64,000 nt of DNA, from NCBI RefSeq assembly GCF_000686045.1, contig NZ_JMLV01000004.1, forward strand, positions 124,001 to 188,000, written 5' to 3'. A program made the translations under genes and the position numbers. This DNA comes from Fodinicurvata fenggangensis DSM 21160. GTDB taxonomy: Bacteria; Pseudomonadota; Alphaproteobacteria; Kiloniellales; DSM-21159. Below are positions 1 through 7,606 of this stretch, one piece after another. Under the pieces are notes generated by a model that saw only the letters and a program-made list of their open reading frames with translations, was not told where the DNA came from and ran no database searches. Position 1 is the stretch's first letter; each line of letters starts with the position of its first letter.

Positions 1-582
1 GTAGAGTGTGCCGGCGTCGCCGCCCGGAAAATCTGCCCGCGCCGATCCGCCGTCCGGCATGAAGAGCGTGTCGCCCACGAAGGCCGCGTCGCCCATCACA
101 TGGGTCATGCAGGCCGGCGTGTGACCGGGCGTCGCCATGGCGAAAGCCTGCATCTTGCCTACCATGTAGGTCTCGCCATCCTCGAACAGAGCGTCGAACT
201 GCGATCCGTCGCGCTGAAATTCCGTGCCTTCGTTGAAGATCTTGCCGAAAGTGTCCTGCACGACCATGATCCTTGCGCCGATGCCGATCTTGCCGCCCAG
301 CTTCTGCTGGATGTAGGGCGCAGCACTCAGATGGTCGGCATGGACGTGGGTCTCGATAATCCACTCCACCGTCAGGCCCATCTCCTCCACGCTGCGGATC
401 AGCTTGTTGGCGTGGTCGTAGGTGATCCGTCCAGCCGCGTAGTCGATGTCCATGACACTGTCGATGATCGCGCAGGCGTTCGATGCGGGATCCTTCACGA
501 TGTAGCTGATGGTGTTGGTCGCGTCGTCGAAGAAGGCATGAACTTCGGGTTTGACGTCCAGATTGGTCGGATAGTGGGTCAT
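1..582 (-). CDS. MBL-fold persulfide dioxygenase-like hydrolase (3' end outside window)
   Basis: Metallo-beta-lactamase-fold protein of the ETHE1/Blh type, which in sulfide detoxification oxidises glutathione persulfide or related persulfides. 194 codons are visible from ATG at 582 (RBS GGAGAA just upstream); the family is usually about 285 residues, so the C-terminus lies beyond the window edge. The metal-binding motif THVHADH is at residues 78-84, followed by a TPGHTP metal-site motif near residue 155 and GDTLF. The YgaP-like gene lies upstream on the same strand, a common pairing in sulfide/persulfide operons. Assignment to the subfamily is by motif recall; the fold is certain. Confidence 0.85.
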   Translation of the reverse strand, partial: MTHYPTNLDVKPEVHAFFDDATNTISYIVKDPASNACAIIDSVMDIDYAAGRITYDHANKLIRSVEEMGLTVEWIIETHVHADHLSAAPYIQQKLGGKIGIGARIMVVQDTFGKIFNEGTEFQRDGSQFDALFEDGETYMVGKMQAFAMATPGHTPACMTHVMGDAAFVGDTLFMPDGGSARADFPGGDAGTLY

Positions 583-710
583 GAAGTTCTCCGTTTGCTG
601 ACTGTCAGGCCGTCGCGCACCTGGCGCCGCTGCCTTGGGATTGTAGAAATTTTGCCTGGAAGATGCCCCCGCCAAGGGAGATCCAGGGTGTGAACACGGT
701 CTTCATCGGT

Positions 711-923
711 TCAGGCCCGGCAGGTCTTGATGCCCAGCACCGCGTAGACCGGGCAGACCCGTGTCGTTGCGACGACCAGGATGACGATTCCCACGACAGC
801 TGCGCCATACTTCAAAAGCGCACCTTCGAAGAGCGGCAGTCCACTCAGAAAGGCGAGATAGAGAAGCGCGAGGCCAAGGACGGCCCGAAAGATACGATCG
901 ATAGTTCCTACATTGATGCGCAC
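711..923 (-). CDS. YgaP-like DUF2892 small inner-membrane protein
   Basis: 70-residue membrane protein with two hydrophobic segments (about residues 11-32 and 39-60) and the TRVCPVY signature at the end of the second, typical of the DUF2892 domain that forms the membrane part of YgaP. It lacks the rhodanese domain. It sits 128 bp upstream of the persulfide-dioxygenase-like gene in the same direction, so the two probably form one operon. A 15-bp palindrome lies 58 bp upstream of its start. The exact biochemical role of stand-alone DUF2892 proteins is not established; persulfide handling is inferred from context. Confidence 0.8.
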   Translation of the reverse strand: MRINVGTIDRIFRAVLGLALLYLAFLSGLPLFEGALLKYGAAVVGIVILVVATTRVCPVYAVLGIKTCRA

Positions 924-980
924 GGCAGGTACTCCAGGATGAAAGCTGTCTGCTTGATATAACTTTATCGCGCCGACTTC

Positions 981-995
981 AGTGACATTGTCACT
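981..995. promoter_or_regulatory. Palindromic operator upstream of YgaP-like gene
   Basis: Perfect 7-bp arms around a single central base: AGTGACA-T-TGTCACT. A possible minus-strand -10 (TATATC, + coordinates 956-961) lies about 30 bp from the palindrome centre, the geometry of an activator bound near -41. A 13-bp version of the same palindrome stands before the peroxiredoxin gene at 2227-2239. Half-site spacing (TGA-N5-TCA) is one base shorter than in classic FNR or CRP boxes, so the cognate regulator is either the adjacent Crp/Fnr protein or the adjacent Rrf2 protein. Confidence 0.6.
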
Positions 996-1041
996 TTGCG
1001 TCTGAAAACCGGCGGGTGGAACTGCGCGCAGGGAATTTCAT

Positions 1042-1707
1042 TCAATCGCTTTCGGCGATCCGCGCCAGACTTTCCCGGGAGAGCAGCCGGATCCGGCCGC
1101 GGGCCTGGCTGACAAGCCCCCGCTTTTGGAAGTCCTGCAGCACGCGAGAAATAACCTCGCGCGCCGTGCCCAGCTCTCGGGCGAGGTCGTCATGTGTCGC
1201 CGAAACTACTTCGGCATTGCCGGCAAGTGCGAGAAGCCTCGCCGCAAGTCGTACATCGATCCGACCGAACGCCACCTCGTCGACGACGTGGAGCAGATCG
1301 AGCAGACGGCGGGAATAGGCCGCGAACACGAATCTTCGAAAACTCGGCTCTTCCGCCGCAAGGAGATCGAAAGTGTCTTTCGAGAGCACAACGGCAACCA
1401 GCGCCGTTTCGGCAATGCCCTCGGCGTTGTAGGCCTCCTCTGCCAGCATGCAGGCCGTCGTCAGCACACAGCTTTCGCCCGCCTCCACCCGGTAGAGAAC
1501 GATCTCCCGCCCCGATTCTGCCGTTTGCGAGACCCGGAGCGTTCCTTCGACCAGAAACAGCAGGTTGTCCGGACGATTGTCGGGGTTGAAGACGATCGCG
1601 CCACTTGCGTACCGTACGACCTGTGCGCTGGCGAGGAGCCGGTTCCGCACCGCGCGGGGAAGGTCACGAGTGCCCTGGAACCGCTCGGTCCAGTCTCCGA
1701 TGGTCAT
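1042..1707 (-). CDS. Crp/Fnr family transcriptional regulator
   Basis: 221 residues: an N-terminal cyclic-nucleotide-binding-like beta-barrel (about 15-125), long dimerisation helix, and a C-terminal winged helix with the sequence TAREVISRVLQDF that matches the FNR/CRP recognition helix (E..SR pattern). It lacks the N-terminal cysteine cluster needed for an oxygen-sensing Fe-S centre, so it resembles the DNR/NnrR-type branch rather than FNR itself; the ligand cannot be read from sequence. Its ATG overlaps the stop of the upstream Rrf2 gene (ATGA), so the two regulators are translationally coupled. Likely controls the flanking redox genes. Confidence 0.85.
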   Translation of the reverse strand: MTIGDWTERFQGTRDLPRAVRNRLLASAQVVRYASGAIVFNPDNRPDNLLFLVEGTLRVSQTAESGREIVLYRVEAGESCVLTTACMLAEEAYNAEGIAETALVAVVLSKDTFDLLAAEEPSFRRFVFAAYSRRLLDLLHVVDEVAFGRIDVRLAARLLALAGNAEVVSATHDDLARELGTAREVISRVLQDFQKRGLVSQARGRIRLLSRESLARIAESD

Positions 1708-2174
1708 GGCTTGCTCCGCATTGGCGCCAAGGCCTGTTTCTCGGCGGTTGCGATGCGCACCAGGAGTTGATCGCGATTGGCGGAGATATCAGCCACCGTG
1801 AGATCGTCGAGAACGGCCATGAAGGCGCGCGTCGCCTCGTGCAGACCCCGGGAAAGCCGGCAGACCCCGATGAGGGGACAGGTGTTCGACGCCGGGTTGA
1901 AGCATTCAACCACATCGAGCGGCCCCTCGGTCAGCCGAATGACGTCGCCCACGACGATCTCCTCGGCTGGACGGGCGAGCTGGAACCCGCCGCCACGCCC
2001 GCGTTGGGTGTTGACGAAGCCCGCGCATCCCAGTTCGTGCACAATTTTCACGATATGCGGCCGTGCCAGCCCGTGCACCCGCACAACGTCGTCAACGCGG
2101 ATGAGATCGGGTGCCCTGAGTGCGGCAAGTTGAAGCGATCGAAGCGCATAGTTGGAATATGCCGTGAGCTTCAT
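1704..2174 (-). CDS. Rrf2 family regulator, NsrR-like
   Basis: 156-residue Rrf2 protein with N-terminal winged helix and three cysteines at positions 91, 99 and 105 (C-x7-C-x5-C), the arrangement that holds the NO-sensitive Fe-S cluster in NsrR. NsrR proteins repress nitrosative-stress genes until NO destroys the cluster. The gene is transcribed away from the peroxiredoxin gene and shares a 120-bp intergenic region with it; its stop overlaps the start of the Crp/Fnr regulator. A function in NO or redox sensing is well supported by the cysteines; the precise regulon is inferred. Confidence 0.8.
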   Translation of the reverse strand: MKLTAYSNYALRSLQLAALRAPDLIRVDDVVRVHGLARPHIVKIVHELGCAGFVNTQRGRGGGFQLARPAEEIVVGDVIRLTEGPLDVVECFNPASNTCPLIGVCRLSRGLHEATRAFMAVLDDLTVADISANRDQLLVRIATAEKQALAPMRSKP

Positions 2175-2226
2175 CTGTATCTCCCAGCGAAACTTCTACT
2201 CAGAATATAATTTTTTTGCAAGCTAG

Positions 2227-2239
2227 GTGACAATGTCAC
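2227..2239. promoter_or_regulatory. Palindromic operator upstream of peroxiredoxin
   Basis: GTGACA-A-TGTCAC, a perfect 13-bp palindrome with one central base, nearly identical to the site at 981-995. It is 55 bp upstream of the peroxiredoxin ATG, and a -10-like TAGACT (2262-2267) lies about 31 bp from its centre, the same geometry as the first copy. It also sits in the divergent control region of the NsrR-like gene. Confidence 0.6.
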
Positions 2240-2294
2240 TTAACTGCACGGCAATGGGCGGTAGACTGTTATCACTCAATCGAAAGGAACCATC

Positions 2295-2930
2295 ATGCCT
2301 CTGCTTCTCGGAGATACTGTCCCGGACTTTACTGCCGACACGACGCTCGGCCCGATCTCATTCCACGACTGGATTGGCGACGACTGGGCCTTCTTCTTCA
2401 GCCATCCGGCCGACTTCACTCCGGTCTGCACCACGGAAATGGGCCGAACCTCTCAGCTTAGCGCCGAATTTGACAAGCGCGGCGTGAAACCGATCGGGCT
2501 CAGCACCGACACCGTCGACGAACATCTGGAGTGGATCGACGATGTGAACGACACCCAGAACACCACGTTACGGTTTCCAATCGTCGCGGACCCGGACCTG
2601 AAAATCGCGCGCCTCTATGACATGATTCATCCCGCCCAGTCCGAAACGGCCGCGGTGCGCTCGGTCTTCATCATCGACAATGCCAAGAAGCTTCGTCTGA
2701 CGATGACCTACCCGATGAGCGTCGGGCGCAACTTCGATGAAATCCTCCGGGTTATCGACGCGCTCAAGACCGGCGACACAAGGGGTGTGGCGCTGCCAGC
2801 CGACTGGCGTCCGGGCGACCGCGCGATCATCCCCCCGAGCCTCAGCGACGCCGACGCAAAGGTTCAGTTCCCGCAGGGGTTCGAGACGCTTCGTCCCTAC
2901 CTTCGGATGGTCGATATCGACCCAGCTTGA
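2295..2930 (+). CDS. 1-Cys peroxiredoxin (Prx6 type)
   Basis: 211-residue thioredoxin-fold peroxidase that reduces peroxides in the cytoplasm. The peroxidatic cysteine is C45 in the signature PVCTTE; no second cysteine is present in the protein, which marks the 1-Cys Prx6 class that needs an external thiol reductant. The C-terminal extension (RPYLRMV region) is the usual dimerisation part and the length matches the family. Start chosen at the ATG following AAAGGAACC. Its promoter carries the palindrome shared with the YgaP-like operon, linking it to the same stress response. Confidence 0.92.
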   Translation: MPLLLGDTVPDFTADTTLGPISFHDWIGDDWAFFFSHPADFTPVCTTEMGRTSQLSAEFDKRGVKPIGLSTDTVDEHLEWIDDVNDTQNTTLRFPIVADPDLKIARLYDMIHPAQSETAAVRSVFIIDNAKKLRLTMTYPMSVGRNFDEILRVIDALKTGDTRGVALPADWRPGDRAIIPPSLSDADAKVQFPQGFETLRPYLRMVDIDPA

Positions 2931-2942
2931 ACGCAGGTACCC

Positions 2943-3305
2943 GACCTGTTCGATCTGTCTTCAGCCGAGATACTGGCGCGCCTGCAGTTTGCCTTCACGA
3001 TCGGGCTGGCGAGTTGGCTCATAATCCTCAACGCGCTTTGGCTGAAGACAGGCGACAACACCTATCTCGCGCTATTCGAGCATTGGAAGAAGATCTTCGC
3101 CGTCGCATTTGGCATGGAGGGTCCTCTCCGGCATCGTGATGTCTTACTTGTCCGAGAACACCAACTGGTCGGTGTTCTCAGGACAAGGCGGCCCAGTCGT
3201 GGGGCCGCTCAAAAACGGCTTTGGGATCATGCCTTCTTCGGCGGCTCGCGAGTGGCCGCGCTCTGTCAGGGCATCGCACTCGGCGCGCTGGTGCGGGGAT
3301 CTTTG
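2943..3305 (+). pseudogene. cydA-cydB fusion fossil (cytochrome bd oxidase remnant)
   Basis: Reading frame from 2943 gives a CydA N-terminus (LSSAEILARLQFAFTI, then GLASWL directly, so the usual SFHIIFPAF-like piece is deleted) through KKIFAVAFGM near 3113. The match then continues in another frame (VLSGIVMSY, NWSVFSGQGGPVVGPL), and from about 3220 returns to the first frame with a CydB-like segment (FFGGSRVAALCQGIALGALV). The natural genes total about 2.4 kb, so almost everything has been lost and the two subunits are joined. There is at least one frameshift and no usable product. Confidence 0.8.
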
Positions 3306-3461
3306 CAGGCCCGGATATCGTCGTTCGCATAACCCGCGATCCGCTTGCTTCCGGCGACTTCATCAAGCCAGCTCGCGCGAGGACATAAGTTATCCCGCAT
3401 GCGCGTGTCATTCTCCGCACGTTCGCTCCAGAAGATATCCAGTAGCTCAGGTGGGCGGCAT

Positions 3462-3690
3462 TGACACCGTTGCGCATGGTTGCAATCAATGCCAGCCTTC
3501 GCGCCTGCTGTCCATCGACGAGGACGAGCGAACGGCGGATCTCGCCTTTTCCGAGAAGATCCCGGAGATCCCGGGGCACCGGGATTCGGAAGTGCCAGCG
3601 GGCGCCGCGGCGCACCAGGTTCACGGAAGAGCCCATGATCTGTACCACCCTGTTGTACCAGCCAACTGTACCAGTCAAGGGGTGGGACAA
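3462..3690 (-). pseudogene. N-terminal stub of a tyrosine integrase (DUF6538-like)
   Basis: The minus strand encodes an N-terminal domain like that of DUF6538-type phage integrases (LVRRGARWHFRIPVPRDL, then LGKGEIRRSL), starting at ATG 3690 or 3636. Similarity stops after about 75 residues; the open frame that continues to 3178 is antisense to the cyd fossil and has no integrase features. No catalytic domain is present. It ends about 45 bp from the tRNA-Ser repeat, so it is probably the relic of an earlier element that used the same tRNA gene. Confidence 0.65.
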
Positions 3691-3735
3691 ATTCTGGCCC
3701 TGTAACTCATTGATTTTATTGTTGGTCTCCAGGGA

Positions 3736-3800
<65 letters not shown>

Positions 3801-3848
3801 TTCAACATAGTTGAGAATAAAGGATTTTCCGTTTATACTGTGCACGAA

Positions 3849-3863
3849 TTACGCTATATTTAC
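3849..3863 (+). repeat. Candidate integrase arm-type site, left end
   Basis: The 15-mer TTACGCTATATTTAC matches 14 of 15 bases of a sequence at the right end (18274-18288). A second short repeat, TCAACATAGTT, occurs at 3802-3812 and again at 18264-18274. Both lie just inside the 65-bp core repeats, where tyrosine recombinase arm sites or excisionase sites are usually found. Confidence 0.45.
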
Positions 3864-3892
3864 CCATCAAACCGTTACAAGAGGTGGGGCAT

Positions 3893-5038
3893 ATGCATTT
3901 GCAGCGTACGTCGGTCGGAAACTATTCTGTTATTGTGGACATTCCCAAAAACTATCCGAAGCCGGTGAAGGCACGCTCAATATCCCAGACTTTCAGGAAA
4001 AAGAAGGATGCCATGCAATGGGGGAGGGATACTGAGGCGGCTATCAGGAAAGGGGAATGGGAAGATCCTCGGATTGAGAAGGAACCCGAACCGGTTCCAG
4101 AGGAGAAATGGTTTCCAACGCTTTGGCAAGTATTAAACGGTTATCATAAAATTGAAACAAACTATAAGAAGGGTTGGAGGCAAGAAAGAACCCTAATAAA
4201 AAGATTTATGAACAATTATGAATGGCTTGTTTCAAAGAAAATTAATCATATAACATCTGGACATATAGCTGAATACATAGTGGAGCGCCAGCGAGCAGGG
4301 TGCAAGCCCTCGACTATTAGGAATGAAGTGAATACGTTGTCTGCTGTCTATGGGAATATTCAGAATAAACCAGAGTTCGCCGAAGTTGAGAATCCTGTGA
4401 AAAAACTGCGCGCTGAAAAGCGCCACCGTGGTGGTATTCCACGTCCGTCCTCTCCGCGTGAACGTCGGTTTCGGAACGGCGAGGAACGAGCTATACGGCG
4501 TGAGCTAGCTGTGGGTCTGGACGGTCAGGAGATGCTGGCCTTACTGGAATTGGCACTGTCAACGGGCGCCCGGATGGGAGAATTGTTATCCTTCCGCAGA
4601 AGCTGGCGCATTGAGCCTGATGTGATTCGTGTGCCCGACACGAAAAATGGTTCCGAACGGAATGTGGTGCTGTCGTCAGTGGCTCAGTCGGCGCTTGATG
4701 CACTCGATGAATTACCCCGCCGTCGCCGGGGTAGTGGCCTTGATGAGTATTTTAGTCTGAGTGTGCACAATGCGGAATATCGTTGGAGTGAGGCGCGGAA
4801 GCGCGCAGCAAAGGATTTGTCTGGGATAAAAGATTTGCGATTTCATGATATGCGCCACGAGGCTTTGACGCGTATGTCATTGGCTGGCTGGGGGTTGAGG
4901 GTGCTGATGCGACAGTCTGGTCATAGCAGCGTCGCTCAGCTGATGCGGTATGTGAATCCCAATGACGATGACGTGAGAAAGCTGATGAGAAAGCATGAAG
5001 TGGCTCATGCTGGTGAGTTTATTGAGGGTGCTACCTAG
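3893..5038 (+). CDS. Tyrosine recombinase/integrase of the element
   Basis: 381-residue phage-type integrase that inserts and excises the element at tRNA-Ser. An N-terminal arm-binding region (about 1-75), a core-binding SAM-like domain (about 80-175) and the catalytic domain are visible. Catalytic residues: R227 (STGARMGE), a beta-turn K near 251 (DTKNG), H318-x2-R321 (HDMRH), H344 (SGHSS) and Y353 (LMRYVNP), all present. The ATG at 3893 is preferred because AAGAGG lies 8 bp before it; a GTG 9 bp earlier has no RBS. It reads inward from attL and is more AT-rich than the chromosome. Confidence 0.93.
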   Translation: MHLQRTSVGNYSVIVDIPKNYPKPVKARSISQTFRKKKDAMQWGRDTEAAIRKGEWEDPRIEKEPEPVPEEKWFPTLWQVLNGYHKIETNYKKGWRQERTLIKRFMNNYEWLVSKKINHITSGHIAEYIVERQRAGCKPSTIRNEVNTLSAVYGNIQNKPEFAEVENPVKKLRAEKRHRGGIPRPSSPRERRFRNGEERAIRRELAVGLDGQEMLALLELALSTGARMGELLSFRRSWRIEPDVIRVPDTKNGSERNVVLSSVAQSALDALDELPRRRRGSGLDEYFSLSVHNAEYRWSEARKRAAKDLSGIKDLRFHDMRHEALTRMSLAGWGLRVLMRQSGHSSVAQLMRYVNPNDDDVRKLMRKHEVAHAGEFIEGAT

Positions 5039-5180
5039 ACTTATCTCGCACTGATGATGTGGCCTGAGTCGGGGTCTGGGAACATATTTCTAGCCTTGCT
5101 TTTCAAATTCCTATCATTGCTCAAAAGAGTTTGTCTTGGCATGGTTGCACGTCATGGAGGCAAATAAGAGGGTAATGTAA

Positions 5181-6254
5181 ATGGATCTTACTGATGGTGT
5201 TCGTGATCTTGCGAAACGGGCTAACGTGGGCAAGCAAACAGCCCAAACGGAAGAGGCCACAAAAAATGCGACAGTTCTGCCATTCTTAAGGATGCTTGGA
5301 TTTGATGTCTTTGATATTAGGCAGGTAATACCGGAATACACTGCAGATGTTGGAGTGAAAAAAGGGGAAAAGGTGGATTATGCCTTAAAAATTAATGACG
5401 AAATAAAAATGCTTGTTGAGGCAAAGCCAATTAATACAGAACTATCTGAAGCTCAATATACTCAATTATATAGATATTTTTCAGTAGAGGATGTTAGAAT
5501 TAGCCTGCTTACAAATGGAAGGCAGTATTGGTTTTTTTCAGATATAGATGAACCAAACAAAATGGATAGACTTCCATTTTTTATGTTTGATCTAGAAAGT
5601 TTTGATGATGCCGATATTAAAGAATTGGCTAAGTTCCATAGGGAAAAATTCAATTTAGAAGCAATACTTTCAACTGCCGCAAACATGAAATACACACATG
5701 CGGCGGCCCGTTATCTCAATAGCCAAATGCGGGATCCGGAAGATGAATTTGTTAAATTAATAGGCCGCCAATTTTATGATGGAAATATGACCAGAACGGC
5801 TATTGAACAACTTAGAAATCCAGTTATTTCGGCATTTGAGCAGATTATTCGTGACCGCATTCAGGATCGACTTCAAGTTGCTTTTCAATCTGAAGGGGAC
5901 GCCCATGCCGGTGGTTCTGAAGGTGATGAAGTTGAAGGTGATGATTTAGAAGAATCTGAAATAGAAACTACTGAGGAAGAATGGCAAGGGTTTTATATTG
6001 TTCGGGCCATTGCATCAAATGTACTTGAGGAAGTAGATCGTGTAACAATACGTGACCAAAAGAGTTATTGTTCTATTATTCTTGATGATAACAACAGGCA
6101 GCCAATATGTAGATTATGGTTTAATTCACAGAAGGTGAAGCATATTGGATTGTTTGATGAAGGTAAGAATGAAGACAAGAATAAAATTAAAAAAGTCACA
6201 GATATCTATAAGTATAAAGAAAAAATACAAGAAACAATTAAAAGATATATTTAG
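5181..6254 (+). CDS. Stand-alone type I restriction R-like nuclease (HSDR_N family)
   Basis: 357 residues. The N-terminal half resembles the nuclease domain of type I restriction R subunits, with a PD-(D/E)xK-type core: D66 in KVDYAL, then E80-A-K82 in LVEAKP. No helicase motifs follow, so it is one of the solitary HSDR_N proteins often found on mobile elements. An acidic linker (about 250-277) precedes a C-terminal domain of unknown role. There is no hsdM or hsdS in the window. Strongly AT-rich, unlike the mob/rep block, which points to recent acquisition as cargo. A defence or inter-element competition role is inferred, not shown. Confidence 0.75.
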   Translation: MDLTDGVRDLAKRANVGKQTAQTEEATKNATVLPFLRMLGFDVFDIRQVIPEYTADVGVKKGEKVDYALKINDEIKMLVEAKPINTELSEAQYTQLYRYFSVEDVRISLLTNGRQYWFFSDIDEPNKMDRLPFFMFDLESFDDADIKELAKFHREKFNLEAILSTAANMKYTHAAARYLNSQMRDPEDEFVKLIGRQFYDGNMTRTAIEQLRNPVISAFEQIIRDRIQDRLQVAFQSEGDAHAGGSEGDEVEGDDLEESEIETTEEEWQGFYIVRAIASNVLEEVDRVTIRDQKSYCSIILDDNNRQPICRLWFNSQKVKHIGLFDEGKNEDKNKIKKVTDIYKYKEKIQETIKRYI

Positions 6255-6266
6255 TCTATGGGAACG

Positions 6267-6291
6267 CCTCACCTCCTATAAGGAGGTGAGG
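6267..6291 (+). terminator. Strong stem-loop after the nuclease gene
   Basis: Perfect 11-bp stem (CCTCACCTCCT / AGGAGGTGAGG) with a 3-nt ATA loop, 12 bp after the stop codon. No U-tract follows, so it may act as a transcript-end stabiliser rather than a classic intrinsic terminator. The 3' arm contains AGGAGG, an exposed Shine-Dalgarno-like sequence locked in the stem. Confidence 0.5.
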
Positions 6292-6334
6292 TAGGGAAAA
6301 TTATATTGATGCATAATTTTTCCGATATATTACT

Positions 6335-6568
6335 CTAAAATTCGCGTGACCAGATAATTATACAGTCCCAAATTATATCGATCTCGACTTCTCCGGCCCA
6401 GTCCACCTCTTTAGCCAAGTCCCCAGCGAACCTCTCGCGCGCTGTTCCTTTCTCCCAAGCTGCCAACGATTTCTGCCGAATCTCAGCGCCCTCCGTCGTC
6501 TCGGTTATGTCCGTGAACGTGCCTTCCACGCCCACCGCAGCGATCCGGAGATCAGGTTCCGGTAGCAT
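6335..6568 (-). CDS. Small hypothetical protein
   Basis: 77 residues, not recognised. ATG at 6568 is preceded by AGGAG at a plausible distance. The sequence is mixed alpha/beta in character, acidic, with an isoleucine/tryptophan-rich C-terminus (IDIIWDCIIIWS), and has no signal peptide. It is convergent with the nuclease gene. Existence is supported by the RBS and ordinary amino-acid composition only. Confidence 0.45.
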   Translation of the reverse strand: MLPEPDLRIAAVGVEGTFTDITETTEGAEIRQKSLAAWEKGTARERFAGDLAKEVDWAGEVEIDIIWDCIIIWSREF

Positions 6569-6930
6569 GTCTAATGGTCTCCTGAGTTGTGTTAAGTCCG
6601 ACCAGGTATTAGCAACCTTGGGTTCAATGCGCCAGGAAAAAAGTTATTAACCTATTGATTTTGAACAATTCCTTGTCAACATTCATGAGTCCTTGGCCGC
6701 CCAAGGATTTTGCAAGGATTTCCAGCAAGGATCTTGAGGAAAGCTTTTTCCTCACCCCCCAGGTGGGGGATGATCTCTTGTGTCAAATCCAGAACGTGAA
6801 GGCCCGAGGCTCGGCGGTCTCCCGCCATGTCGAGAGACGATGCATCACTTCCGGGTTCCCGGTGCGCCACTGGAGCCGCCGGAGGCGGCGAGAGTAGCGG
6901 ACCCCGGAATGATGCTCCGCATCCGCCGCA
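6569..6930. other. Non-coding stretch with iteron-like CAAGGAT repeats
   Basis: No convincing gene. It holds three direct copies of CAAGGAT at 6702-6708, 6713-6719 and 6726-6732 (11- and 13-bp spacing) and a short C5/G5 hairpin near 6754-6768, downstream of the mob-linked operon. The repeats could be a protein-binding array or a replication-related site; nothing in the sequence decides this. Confidence 0.35.
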
Positions 6931-7602
6931 TCATGCGGCGGCCTGCTTCTCCATGTCCTGCTGGATCTTCTTCCCAATCTCGCCTGAGTATATGCCATCG
7001 AAAATGGATTCCAAACATAGCGACCCATCTTGGGGCAGTATGAACGGCCGGGGCTGCCAGCCTTCGAGGAGGGCATGCGCCCAGGATTCGAAGAGCCTGG
7101 CCTTCCGCTCCTCTGGGTTGCGGTGATACGGGTCGTGCCAGTCGTACCCAGTGCTCGTGTGTTGCTCCAGCACACGATGTGCCTGGCTGGATAGGTGTGG
7201 GCTGATGATGTGAAAACACTCATGGAGCGCCGTTGTGATCAGCCCGACAGTGGTGACATCTAGAGCCAATGTGATGCTCTCAGGGGCAGTATCGTGCGCA
7301 ACTCCGCACGTCCGCGCCCAAGGCCGCCCGTGGCGATCCTGGCGGATGTTGTGTGACATCCGCATCGCGGCCTCCTCTTCACCTATCATCCGCCACAGCC
7401 CCGGCCCAGCGTGCACATGCTCTAGCCAAGGACATATTGTGCGAATGATCGAGATGGCTACAGGAAGGGTCTCCAGAGTGCCTTCCGGGATATACGCGGA
7501 TGTGATGCGGTAGTCCAAAAGCGTGGGCGGCCGCCACGCCGCCCCCGGCGGTAGCTCGATGGTGCTGCCGTCGAGGGCGTATATGGTGCGGTGCTGGCCC
7601 AT
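6931..7602 (-). CDS. HExxH metalloprotein, last gene of mob-linked operon
   Basis: 223 residues from ATG 7602, just after the stop of the upstream gene; a longer frame to 7686 would run through that gene and is less likely. HECFH at residues 127-131 is a zincin-type HExxH motif, and E172 in a helix (LFESWAH) is a candidate third zinc ligand. No signal peptide, so cytoplasmic. The rest is not recognised. Mobile elements often carry cytoplasmic metallopeptidase-like proteins (for instance the protease part of ArdC antirestriction proteins), so a role during establishment in a new host is possible but is inference. Confidence 0.6.
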   Translation of the reverse strand: MGQHRTIYALDGSTIELPPGAAWRPPTLLDYRITSAYIPEGTLETLPVAISIIRTICPWLEHVHAGPGLWRMIGEEEAAMRMSHNIRQDRHGRPWARTCGVAHDTAPESITLALDVTTVGLITTALHECFHIISPHLSSQAHRVLEQHTSTGYDWHDPYHRNPEERKARLFESWAHALLEGWQPRPFILPQDGSLCLESIFDGIYSGEIGKKIQQDMEKQAAA

Positions 7603-7606
7603 GTTA

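Noticed and set aside
3178-3461. C-terminal part of the minus-strand frame that begins with the integrase stub
   Set aside because: This part is antisense to the cydA-cydB fossil and shows no integrase catalytic motifs.
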